Source: Palsa-870 sp039935415 (lineage in GTDB: Bacteria > Chloroflexota > Dormibacteria > Dormibacterales > Dormibacteraceae). From it: a stretch of DNA of 18,621 nt. The position numbers and the translations under genes were made by a program. The stretch spans positions 1 to 18,621 of the forward strand of contig JBDTKH010000063.1 of assembly GCA_039935415.1 (NCBI GenBank), in the 5' to 3' direction. How positions within the stretch are numbered: position 1 is the stretch's first letter; every line of letters starts with the position of its first letter. Under the pieces are notes generated by a model. That model was given only the letters and a program-made list of their open reading frames with translations, did no database searches and was not told the origin of the DNA. Shown one piece after another: positions 1 through 6,041 of this stretch.

Positions 1-300
1 CGCGATCACCACGTTGGCGGCAAGGAAGATGAAGGCAAGTGCGAAGCTGCCCGCGAAGAGGACGGTCTGCAGCAGCAGTCGAGTCGTGAACACGTCCTTG
101 TATCCGAGGGCCTCGTACCACTGGATCTCGGTGAAGAACCACACGATCGGGCTCGCGAAGATGAAGATGAGGATTGCCAGCCCGAACAGCCCGGCTCCGA
201 CCCAGAAGCGCCGGGGCGGACGCGGGATCCGGATCTCCCTCGCTCCTTCGAATGGGCCGCCTCGCTCGAACGGATCGAACGGGCGATAGCGCCGGGTCAT
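1..300 (-). CDS. UPF0182 family membrane protein, N-terminal part (cut by window edge)
   Basis: One hundred codons read from an ATG at 300-298 to the window edge without a stop, so the C-terminus is missing. Residues 1-30 are a charged cytoplasmic-looking N-terminus rich in Arg and Pro. Residues 31-56 and 77-99 form two hydrophobic helices. The stretch between them (WFFTEIQWYEALGYKDVF) matches my recollection of the UPF0182 (COG1615) N-terminus, where a Trp-rich Leu-Gly-Tyr segment follows the first helix. Members are about 900-residue multi-pass membrane proteins of unknown function in actinobacteria and relatives. No clear Shine-Dalgarno precedes the ATG. The family call rests on only 100 residues. 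Confidence 0.72.
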   Translation of the reverse strand, partial: MTRRYRPFDPFERGGPFEGAREIRIPRPPRRFWVGAGLFGLAILIFIFASPIVWFFTEIQWYEALGYKDVFTTRLLLQTVLFAGSFALAFIFLAANVVIA

Positions 301-326
301 TGATCCGAAGCTTAGACCGAACATTC

Positions 327-350
327 ACAAGGGGGGCGGGCCCCCCTTGT
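327..350. repeat. Perfect GC-rich inverted repeat (10-bp arms, 4-nt loop)
   Basis: The arms ACAAGGGGGG (327-336) and CCCCCCTTGT (341-350) pair perfectly around CGGG. They are followed directly by GGGG-AA-CCCCCC (351-362), which can form an alternative structure. The repeat sits between the end of the epimerase gene and the start of the UPF0182 gene, both on the minus strand. It could terminate the clpP-epimerase transcript, but no T-run follows it on the minus strand, so an intrinsic terminator is not proven. A dispersed repeat is the alternative. Confidence 0.6.
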
Positions 351-404
351 GGGGAACCCCCCTTTGGCGGCTCCGGTGGTGCCTGCGCTGTTTTGGTGGC
401 GTTG

Positions 405-419
405 CCCGGCTTAGCCGGG
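405..419 (-). terminator. Small hairpin downstream of the epimerase gene, possible terminator
   Basis: CCCGGC (405-410) and GCCGGG (414-419) form a 6-bp stem with a 3-nt loop, 19 bp past the epimerase stop codon on the minus strand. Position and stem suit a weak terminator. No poly-U tract follows, so the role is inferred from position only. Confidence 0.3.
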
Positions 420-438
420 AACGCGGGGAACGAGAAAG

Positions 439-1407
439 TTAGATCGCGGCCAGGGCCAGATCGTCCGCGGTGAAGTCCGTGTTTGGCTCGCTCGGCGGGT
501 TCTCTAGGTGCCAGCGGACCGTTGTGCCGAGTGATTCGGTGGGGTCTGACGTTGTCCAGCCCAGCATTGCTCTCGCCTTCGCGTTGCTGCCCGCGATGTG
601 CTGCGGCATCGTGCCGGTCGGCTTCAGGTCCTCTGGCAGCAAGTCATCCGGCACCTTCACGAGCTCGGCGCCTGACCCCGCCGCGTCCAGGATCATGCGA
701 GACCACATCTTCATCGAGTAGGTCCTGTCCTCGCACAGGTTGAGCACGTGGCCGGCGGCCTCCGGCGTCTTGAGCACGAGGTGCACCCCGCGCGCCACGT
801 CCCTGACGTAAGCACGACACGCGAGCCACATGCCCGCGCCGAATGGGATGCGCGTCCGGCCCGAGCGCACCCGCCGGAGGAGGAAGTCTTCGCGCAGCTG
901 GTAATCGCGCTCGCCATAGACCATGGGCAGGCGAACCGAGGTCGCGCCGTGCCGGAGATACACATCCTCCACGTCGAGCTTGTCGTACTCCTCCAGGCCC
1001 GGCATCTTGCCGCGGTAGGGGTAGCGGTCCGGCCGCACCGGCGATTCCTCATCGAGGGGAATCGGGTCGGTTTCGCGGTCGTCGTTCAGCGCGCCGAAGG
1101 CGCGGTAGACATCAAAGCTGGAGACCACGACGAGCCGGATGCCGCCCGGCAGGGCGTCGATCACGGTTTCGGCGTCCGCCCGCGTGAGGGCCCGGCAGTC
1201 GATGGCGGCCTCGGGAAGGAAGGCAGCGAGGCCCTGGCGGTGTGCGGCCAGGTCTGCGCGCTCGGTGTGCAGGTGCTGCACGGGCGGCATGTCGGTTGGT
1301 TCCAGGCTTCCGCGATGGATGACGAGCACGTTATGGCCCGCACCGGACAGCTCCTCGACGATGGCGCGGCCTATGAATCGCGTGCCGCCGAAGACGACGA
1401 CCTTCAA
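439..1407 (-). CDS. NAD-dependent epimerase/dehydratase (extended SDR, GGTRFIG type)
   Basis: A 322-residue protein with an N-terminal Rossmann fold: VVVFGGTRFIG at residues 3-13 binds the dinucleotide. The core contains VVVSSFDVY (93-101), then YPYRGK (129-134) and EEYDKLDVED (139-148), where extended SDR enzymes carry the catalytic Tyr-Lys pair. VLNLCED (221-227) and the C-terminal half would bind a sugar nucleotide or similar substrate. The GGTRFIG motif groups it with the CSP41-like/nucleoside-diphosphate-sugar epimerase branch; the substrate cannot be read from sequence. The start is taken as TTG at 1407-1405 because the Rossmann strand begins immediately after it. This TTG overlaps the clpP stop (TTGA), so translation is probably coupled to clpP. 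The spacing of the Tyr-Lys pair is not the textbook YxxxK, so activity is uncertain. Confidence 0.85.
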   Translation of the reverse strand: MKVVVFGGTRFIGRAIVEELSGAGHNVLVIHRGSLEPTDMPPVQHLHTERADLAAHRQGLAAFLPEAAIDCRALTRADAETVIDALPGGIRLVVVSSFDVYRAFGALNDDRETDPIPLDEESPVRPDRYPYRGKMPGLEEYDKLDVEDVYLRHGATSVRLPMVYGERDYQLREDFLLRRVRSGRTRIPFGAGMWLACRAYVRDVARGVHLVLKTPEAAGHVLNLCEDRTYSMKMWSRMILDAAGSGAELVKVPDDLLPEDLKPTGTMPQHIAGSNAKARAMLGWTTSDPTESLGTTVRWHLENPPSEPNTDFTADDLALAAI

Positions 1408-2012
1408 TGGGTCGCGATTGCCGTGTGTGGGTTCTTTTCGACGATCAGGTCGATGAGGCCCCATTCCTTCGCCTCTTGGGGGTTCATGAAGAAGTCGCGC
1501 TCCATCGCCCGCTCCACGTCCTCGAGCGGCCGGCCGCAGTGCTTGGCGTAGATGCGCGCCATCGACTCGCGCTGGCGCAGGATCTCCTGCGCGTGCAGCT
1601 GGATGTCGGTGGCCTGGCCCTGGATGCCCTGGGTGAACGGCTGGTGGATGAGGATCTGTGCGTGCGGTAGCGCCAGGCGCATGCCGGGGTCGCCTCCCGC
1701 GAGCAGGATCGACGCACCACTCGCTGCGAGTCCGGTGCACAGCGTGCCGACCTTCGGCCCTACGTACTGCATCGCGTCGTAGACGGAGAGGGCCGCGGTC
1801 AGCGAGCCGCCTGGGCTGTTGATGTAGAGCTGGATGTCGCGATCTGGCGCCTCGTTCTCGAGGAACAGCAGCTGGGCGGTCACGGTGCTCGCGAGATCGT
1901 CGTCGATCACTCCACGGACGAAGACCACGCCGTCTTTCAAGAGTCGCGAGTAGATGTCGTACGCGCGCTCGCCGCGCCCCTCGTTGGTGATCACGGTTGG
2001 GATCAGTGTCAT
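1404..2012 (-). CDS. clpP: ATP-dependent Clp protease proteolytic subunit
   Basis: A 202-residue ClpP (the family is usually 190-215). The serine-protease triad is visible: Ser98 in GLAASGAS, His123 in LIHQPF and Asp173 in ERDFF. INSPGGSLTAALSVYDAM (64-81) is the classic oxyanion and handle-leading segment, and EAKEWGLID near the C-terminus is typical. Canonical enzymes have Met after the catalytic Ser (AASMGA); here it is Gly (AASGAS), a mild variation. The protein should form heptameric rings that degrade unfolded or tagged proteins with a Clp ATPase, which is not in this window. The ATG at 2012-2010 is fixed by a perfect AGGAGG 7 nt upstream. The gene follows a ClgR-like regulator by 4 bp and overlaps the epimerase start downstream. 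Confidence 0.96.
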   Translation of the reverse strand: MTLIPTVITNEGRGERAYDIYSRLLKDGVVFVRGVIDDDLASTVTAQLLFLENEAPDRDIQLYINSPGGSLTAALSVYDAMQYVGPKVGTLCTGLAASGASILLAGGDPGMRLALPHAQILIHQPFTQGIQGQATDIQLHAQEILRQRESMARIYAKHCGRPLEDVERAMERDFFMNPQEAKEWGLIDLIVEKNPHTAIATH

Positions 2013-2016
2013 CGAA

Positions 2017-2457
2017 TTACCTCCTCGGTTCAAAGCCGATGCGTGCCTTGGGCCTGGGTGGCGGGTTGGCCATCGCCAGGTACGCGCTGAAGTCGGCCAC
2101 GCTCCGCAGCGCTTCGAGTGGCAGCGAGGCGGTCGCGAGGCGGAGCTTGGCCGGCGGGTCCTCCGGCCAGCTGCGCTCGTCTGGATCTGCACCGAGCAAC
2201 CGGGCGAGGTCGGCGTACACGTCCGCGGGGCGCACCCCAAGGGCATGCGCCACGGCCAGGAGCTTCTCAGTGGAGACCTCCTTGCGGCCGCGCTCGACCT
2301 CGGAAAGGTGGGCGGGGGAAACGCCGGCTTCGGCGGCGACCTCGGTGAGGGTCCGGCGGGCCGACTCGCGGCGGCCCCGCAGCACCGCCCCAAGGGCGCC
2401 TCTCACCTGCCTGGCGGATTCGCTGATGGCGAACGGCATTTGTCTGGGGCTGATCAT
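2017..2457 (-). CDS. XRE-family transcriptional regulator, ClgR-like
   Basis: A 146-residue protein with a Cro/C1-type helix-turn-helix at about residues 36-85. LTEVAAEAGVSPAHLSEVER (37-56), followed by GRKEVSTEKLLAVAHALGV, closely resembles the ClgR family (LSEIERGRKEPSSELL in mycobacterial ClgR, from memory). ClgR activates clp protease genes in actinobacteria. Its location 4 bp upstream of clpP, probably in one transcript, supports a role in controlling this protease. The C-terminal 60 residues are Pro/Arg/Ala-rich and longer than in mycobacterial ClgR (about 112 residues). The ATG at 2457-2455 is the first in frame and has no obvious Shine-Dalgarno; the Met at residue 7 is an alternative start. 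ClgR identity is inference; the XRE fold is secure. Confidence 0.85.
   Translation of the reverse strand: MISPRQMPFAISESARQVRGALGAVLRGRRESARRTLTEVAAEAGVSPAHLSEVERGRKEVSTEKLLAVAHALGVRPADVYADLARLLGADPDERSWPEDPPAKLRLATASLPLEALRSVADFSAYLAMANPPPRPKARIGFEPRR
2020..2025 (-). promoter_or_regulatory. Strong Shine-Dalgarno site of clpP
   Basis: AGGAGG on the minus strand lies 7 nt before the clpP ATG and immediately before the TAA stop of the upstream regulator. It confirms the clpP start and places ribosome recruitment at the very end of the regulator gene, consistent with one mRNA. Confidence 0.85.
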
Positions 2458-2485
2458 ACCGCTGTCGCGCCCAGCCGAGCTGCAG

Positions 2486-2517
2486 CCCTCTCCCGACCTC
2501 TCCCCGATGGGGAGAGG
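2486..2517. repeat. REP-like palindromic repeat
   Basis: CCTCTCCCC (2497-2505) and GGGGAGAGG (2509-2517) form a perfect 9-bp stem with a GAT loop. The stem is preceded by a degenerate direct copy of one arm (CCCTCTCCCGA). Elements of the form CTCTCCCC-loop-GGGGAGAG are common dispersed intergenic repeats in GC-rich genomes. It lies between the pseudogene and the regulator, where it may also end the upstream minus-strand transcript. No second full copy was noticed in this window. Confidence 0.55.
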
Positions 2518-2524
2518 CGAGTAC

Positions 2525-2787
2525 CTAGCCCCTGCGCAATCCTGGCGGCGGGATAGCGTCCCGTTCGGCCTCGGTCCGCGCTCGGCGCCGCCTTAACTCC
2601 AGGTCCAGGCTTTCCTCGCCTCGGGCCATCGCCCAGCGGTGGTTGGCGGCGAAGATCGGGCGAAAGATCGGGGTGCCGTAACGGTAGACGGACGGCCACC
2701 AGCGGGGAAGCGCCAGCGCGTCGCCCAGCACGTCGGACACCTCTTCGGGCATGCCGCGCAAGCGCCAGACGCGTACTCGCCGGCCAT
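2525..2787 (-). pseudogene. Degenerate SRPBCC/polyketide cyclase-like gene (middle missing, frameshift near start)
   Basis: An ATG at 2787-2785 overlaps the stop of the upstream oxidoreductase gene (TGATG), as for a coupled gene. It reads MAGEYA, after which the sense continues in another frame as WRLRGMPEEV (from 2767). That frame gives an SRPBCC-like N-terminus (VLGDALALPRWWPSVY), then jumps at about 2680 to what looks like the family C-terminus (PIFRPIFAANHRWAMARGEE). Intact START-fold proteins of this kind are, from memory, about 150-170 residues. Here about 80 or more central residues, the whole ligand-cavity sheet, are absent. The remnant runs to a TAG at 2527-2525. I read this as a former third cistron damaged by two deletions. 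A true 78-residue protein starting at the TTG at 2761 is possible but unlikely to fold as SRPBCC. Confidence 0.6.
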
Positions 2788-4010
2788 CAGTCCTTCAGGT
2801 TGGTCGGGTCAAGCAGCTCGTGGCGCGGGCGCTCGATCCTCTGGCGCGATCGCATTATCTCGATGAGCTTCTTGCGGCCCTTGGGCGGGCCGATCATGAT
2901 CGCGCCGACCAGCCGGTCGTCCTTGAAGAAGAGCTTGCGGTAGAACTTCTCCTCGAGGCTGTAGGTGCGGACCGACTCGAGGTCGGGCTGAACGTCGGGC
3001 GTCACGCCCATCACCGCCAGCGTCGACCCGAACATCGTGGTCGTGTAGGTGGGCACGTCGAAGAAGTCTTCCGAACCGCCGGCCATGTTCCGCGCGGCCA
3101 CCTTTCCGTGCGCCTCCGCGTTGTCCCAGGTGCCCATCTGGTTGTGCCGCTCGACCATCAGGTCGTAGAACACCGCGACGTCGCCGGCCGCGTACGTGTC
3201 CGGCGCCGCGGTGCGCAGCTTGGAGTCGGTGACGATGCCTTTGTTCAGCTCGATCCCGGTGTTGCGCACTGGCTCCGTGTAGTAGTCGAGGCCCACTCCA
3301 TAGGTCAGCACGTCGAACTCCACGCGGTGCCCGTTGGCCGTCTCACCTTTGAAACGGCCATTGCTTCGGCTGAATTTTTGGACCTCGTCCGAGACGATGA
3401 ACTCGACGCCCTGCGCCTCGCCCATCTGCCTGCAAAGCTGCCCGCCCTCCTCGTCGAGGACGTAGCGCAGGAACCACGGCCCGCGCATGATCCACGTGAG
3501 CTTCGCCTTCTTGCGAAAGCTCACGCCTTCCGCCAGCTCGTAGCCGATGAAGCTGCCTCCCATGACCAGGACGCTCTCGGCAGCATCGGCCTTCTCGATG
3601 ATCGCGTCAGTGTCGTCGAGGGTTTGAAAGCCGAGGCAGGTCGAGACCTGGTCGGAGCCCGGCCAAGGCGGAGGCTTCGGTCGCCCTCCCGTCGCTATGA
3701 GAAGCGCGTCGTAGCGGAACTCCTGGCCGCGGTTGGTGCGCACGATCTTGTCGCGCGCGTCGATCTCGGTCGCCCACGTCTCGAAATGGATCTCGAGGTT
3801 CTGCCTCGCATAGTCCTCGACGGTGCGCATGAGCACCTTTTCCCTGCGCACCTGCCCGCGCAGGTAGCGCGGCAACGCGACCCGGTTGTAAAGCGGATGA
3901 CGTTCGGCGGCGATCATGACGATCGAAGCATCGGGATCCGATTTGCGCAGCTCCTCCGCGCAGGTCTGCCCTGCGATGCCGTTACCGACCACGACGTAGC
4001 GGCGCGCCAC
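2787..4010 (-). CDS. FAD-dependent pyridine nucleotide-disulfide oxidoreductase family protein
   Basis: A 407-residue flavoprotein with two Rossmann folds. VVVGNGIAGQTCAEEL (6-21) binds FAD. VLVMGGSFIGYELAEGV (147-163) begins the NAD(P)H domain. TYAAGDVAVF (272-281) is the conserved second FAD motif. ERHPLYNRVALPRYL (36-50) resembles NirB and rubredoxin/ferredoxin reductases. No CxxC redox pair accompanies the FAD motif, so it is not a classical disulfide reductase. The role is most likely electron transfer from NAD(P)H to a carrier or small substrate; the partner is unknown. The GTG at 4010-4008 directly abuts the stop of the upstream GNAT gene, and its own stop overlaps the next start, so the three genes look co-transcribed. 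The C-terminal 50 residues are Lys/Arg-rich. Confidence 0.85.
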   Translation of the reverse strand: MARRYVVVGNGIAGQTCAEELRKSDPDASIVMIAAERHPLYNRVALPRYLRGQVRREKVLMRTVEDYARQNLEIHFETWATEIDARDKIVRTNRGQEFRYDALLIATGGRPKPPPWPGSDQVSTCLGFQTLDDTDAIIEKADAAESVLVMGGSFIGYELAEGVSFRKKAKLTWIMRGPWFLRYVLDEEGGQLCRQMGEAQGVEFIVSDEVQKFSRSNGRFKGETANGHRVEFDVLTYGVGLDYYTEPVRNTGIELNKGIVTDSKLRTAAPDTYAAGDVAVFYDLMVERHNQMGTWDNAEAHGKVAARNMAGGSEDFFDVPTYTTTMFGSTLAVMGVTPDVQPDLESVRTYSLEEKFYRKLFFKDDRLVGAIMIGPPKGRKKLIEIMRSRQRIERPRHELLDPTNLKD

Positions 4011-4925
4011 CTAGAACTTCAGCCCGTAGATGTAGCTGCTGTCATCGTCATTCGCCAGATCGTATCCGGTGGCGCTCAGGTCCTCGGCCGCCGGGTGGTC
4101 GCGAGGCAGCGTGATGGTCACGTGGTCGAGGCCGTCCGCGTCGGCCTCGAAACGCAGCGCAGTGAGCAGCTCGCGCAGTGCCCCACCGCGCCCCGCGACG
4201 AACGACACGGCGAGGTTGTCGCCCCACGGCTCTCTCAACCCCGCGACGGCCCGGCCGCCCGGGCCGACTCGCAGCATTCCGATCCGCGCCAGCCGCTCGA
4301 GCTCGTCGGCGCCCAGGTCGCGCGCACCGTTGAAGTCAGCCGCGACGCCACAGTAGAGCTCGATGCCAGGGCTGCGCTCCACAGCCGGCCAGATCTTCCT
4401 CGCCTCCAGAGGATCGGGCATGCGGGCCGGGTCGCCGCCCTCGACGCGGTGCCCGCGCCACCAGCGCGTATCGACGAGGCGGCGGAACCCGGCGGACTCG
4501 AACAGAGGCGCCGCGTCGGCGTTGCCAGTGGCCAGCCGCATCTCTTTCAAACCCTGCTCTTTCGCCTCTGCGATCGCCGACGCAAGCATCGCTCGGGCGA
4601 GGCCGCGTCGACGGTGCGTGCTCGCGACGCGTAAGCCCTCGTACCACACGAGCCCGGGCGCGTACGGTCGCGAGCGCTGCAGGCCGACGACCACTCCATC
4701 GACCTCCGCGGCCTGAAACGCGGCGCCCGCGTCGGTGACCCAGCTGTCGAAGACGCGCGGGATGTAGTCGTGGCCGTCCCAGACGTCCTTGCATATCTCC
4801 ATCACCCGGTCGCGATCGGCTGGACGCATCGGACGGACGGTCAAGCCGCGGCGGGTCAACGGATCTTCGGCGCCCATGCGGCCCGATCCGTGCGGTAAGG
4901 GGCCCGGCCCGCCGTCGTCGCGCAT
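4011..4925 (-). CDS. GNAT family N-acetyltransferase
   Basis: A 304-residue protein with a GNAT domain at about residues 28-150. LTVRPMRPADRDRVMEIC (28-45) is the usual first strand and helix. VVVGLQ (78-83) precedes the acetyl-CoA-binding strand and loop LRVASTHRRRGLARAML (98-114), whose RxxGxA signature falls at 105-110. ATGNADAAPLFESAGF (132-147) is the conserved C-terminal helix-turn of the domain. Residues 155-304 form a second half that looks like a degenerate GNAT repeat with no clear CoA loop. AGGAGGAG (4942-4935) lies 9 nt before the ATG at 4925 and 6 nt before a TTG at 4928, so either start is possible. The substrate is not predictable. It leads the string GNAT, flavoprotein, decayed SRPBCC gene. 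Confidence 0.85.
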   Translation of the reverse strand: MRDDGGPGPLPHGSGRMGAEDPLTRRGLTVRPMRPADRDRVMEICKDVWDGHDYIPRVFDSWVTDAGAAFQAAEVDGVVVGLQRSRPYAPGLVWYEGLRVASTHRRRGLARAMLASAIAEAKEQGLKEMRLATGNADAAPLFESAGFRRLVDTRWWRGHRVEGGDPARMPDPLEARKIWPAVERSPGIELYCGVAADFNGARDLGADELERLARIGMLRVGPGGRAVAGLREPWGDNLAVSFVAGRGGALRELLTALRFEADADGLDHVTITLPRDHPAAEDLSATGYDLANDDDSSYIYGLKF

Positions 4926-5016
4926 CAAAATGCGCTCCTCCTAGGGCCACCCTTGCCTTCGGCTCGGACCACCTGGTCACCGAATCTCTCGCCGCCACAC
5001 CGCGGCCTGACCGTGG

Positions 5017-5793
5017 TTAATTCCGCGGTCGCCAATGCGCAACTCCAGAAAGGACCGTCCCGCCGTCGAACACGAGGTCATCACCGTCCCGCGTCAACAC
5101 CTCTTCCAGCATCGCCCGTCCGATCCCCTCGTCCCAACCGTCACCGACCAGCGACCGCGAGTCGGCGAGCGCCTCGTCCATGTCCTTGTAGCGGTTGAGG
5201 ATCGGGTAGCGCAGGAACCTCACGTCGGGCGTGATGTCCATCTGGATCAGCAGCATGAACAGGTCGCTGAACCGCGGCAGCCGCGGGCCCTGGTCTCCGT
5301 GAAGGCGGGTGCGGATCGCCGCCGCCGGGTGAGGGAGCTGGCTCTCGCGCAGCATGATGAAGACGCGCTCGCGCGCGGACCGGTCCAGCTTGGTGATGAA
5401 CGGCACGGGGTTGGAGACGCCGTACAGGACGTGGCTGCAGATCACCAGGTCCGCGGGCGCGACCTCGGCGTCCTCCCAGGTGCTGGCGACCACCGTCATG
5501 TTGTCGCGCGGCGCGATCTTGGCCCGCATGCCTTCCGAAGGCTCGACCGCGGTGACCCATTCCAGCCGCTCGGCGAGGGGCACGGCATGCCGCCCGGTCC
5601 CAGCGCCGGCGTCGATCAGGGTCTTCTGCTGCGAAACGTAGGGATCGACGACGCCCAGGAACTCGTCGGCTCGCGTCTGGGTCGAACGCGCGAAGCTCGC
5701 GGCGCGGCGATCCCAGTAGCCGGGGTTTCCATGAGTGCCGGCAAGGCTCTCCCGATCCTGCACGATCTGCTTCCAGGCTTGCTCCCAGTCCAT
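5017..5793 (-). CDS. Class I SAM-dependent methyltransferase
   Basis: A 258-residue protein. Motif I, IDAGAGTGRHAVPLA (60-74), binds S-adenosylmethionine, and the acidic residue after the second strand is Glu84 in AVEPSEGM. ADLVICSHVLYGV (114-126) corresponds to motif IV, including the Cys-Ser-His/Leu-Tyr pattern often seen in small-molecule methyltransferases. Residues 1-50 (Trp/Gln-rich, GNPGYWDRRAASF) form an N-terminal cap similar to Methyltransf_11/25 proteins. The ATG at 5793-5791 is chosen because the frame upstream is low-complexity Arg/Pro and no better ribosome site exists; its own ribosome site is weak. The substrate is unknown. It is a single gene, divergent from the ThyX-like gene, with 248 bp between start codons. 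Confidence 0.85.
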   Translation of the reverse strand: MDWEQAWKQIVQDRESLAGTHGNPGYWDRRAASFARSTQTRADEFLGVVDPYVSQQKTLIDAGAGTGRHAVPLAERLEWVTAVEPSEGMRAKIAPRDNMTVVASTWEDAEVAPADLVICSHVLYGVSNPVPFITKLDRSARERVFIMLRESQLPHPAAAIRTRLHGDQGPRLPRFSDLFMLLIQMDITPDVRFLRYPILNRYKDMDEALADSRSLVGDGWDEGIGRAMLEEVLTRDGDDLVFDGGTVLSGVAHWRPRN

Positions 5794-5933
5794 CTCGATC
5801 GAGGCTACCGGATTGTCTGATCGGGGCTGGCGGGCGCCTCGGATTGAGGCCGGCGGCTCCGCTGAATCAGGCCGGCCGCCCCGCAGGTCGCGATCGGGCC
5901 GTCGGCCAATCGCCACCAGTTCTTAACAGGGCT

Positions 5934-5965
5934 GGGGACAAGCGGGGGACAATTCGAGGCGAATT
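5934..5965. promoter_or_regulatory. Direct and inverted repeats in the divergent intergenic region
   Basis: The 248-bp gap between the methyltransferase and ThyX-like starts holds two GGGGACAA copies (5934-5941 and 5945-5952), 11 bp apart and so on one helix face. They run into an inverted repeat, AATTCG-AGG-CGAATT (5951-5965). This arrangement would suit an operator or protein-binding site controlling one or both divergent genes. No confident -35/-10 pair was seen. Function is inferred from symmetry only. Confidence 0.35.
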
Positions 5966-6041
5966 TCACGGCTCGCCGCCCACATGCTGGGGTCGAGCAG
6001 ATCGTGGCCACCAGATGTTGGGCCGGGGCTACCATAGCGGC

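Noticed and set aside
1408..1740. N-terminal extension of the epimerase frame upstream of the TTG
   Set aside because: The extra residues lie entirely within clpP, are Arg/Pro/His-rich, and precede a Rossmann fold that begins at the TTG.
2751..4634. Long 627-codon open frame on the plus strand
   Set aside because: It runs antisense through the flavoprotein and GNAT genes. Its translation is His/Arg/Val-rich without motifs, whereas the minus-strand frames carry full domain signatures.
5921..5952. Possible DnaA-box/origin-like sequence (TTCTTAACAGG plus GGGGACAA copies)
   Set aside because: No TTATCCACA consensus box or AT-rich unwinding stretch, and no replication genes nearby. Kept only as a possible operator.
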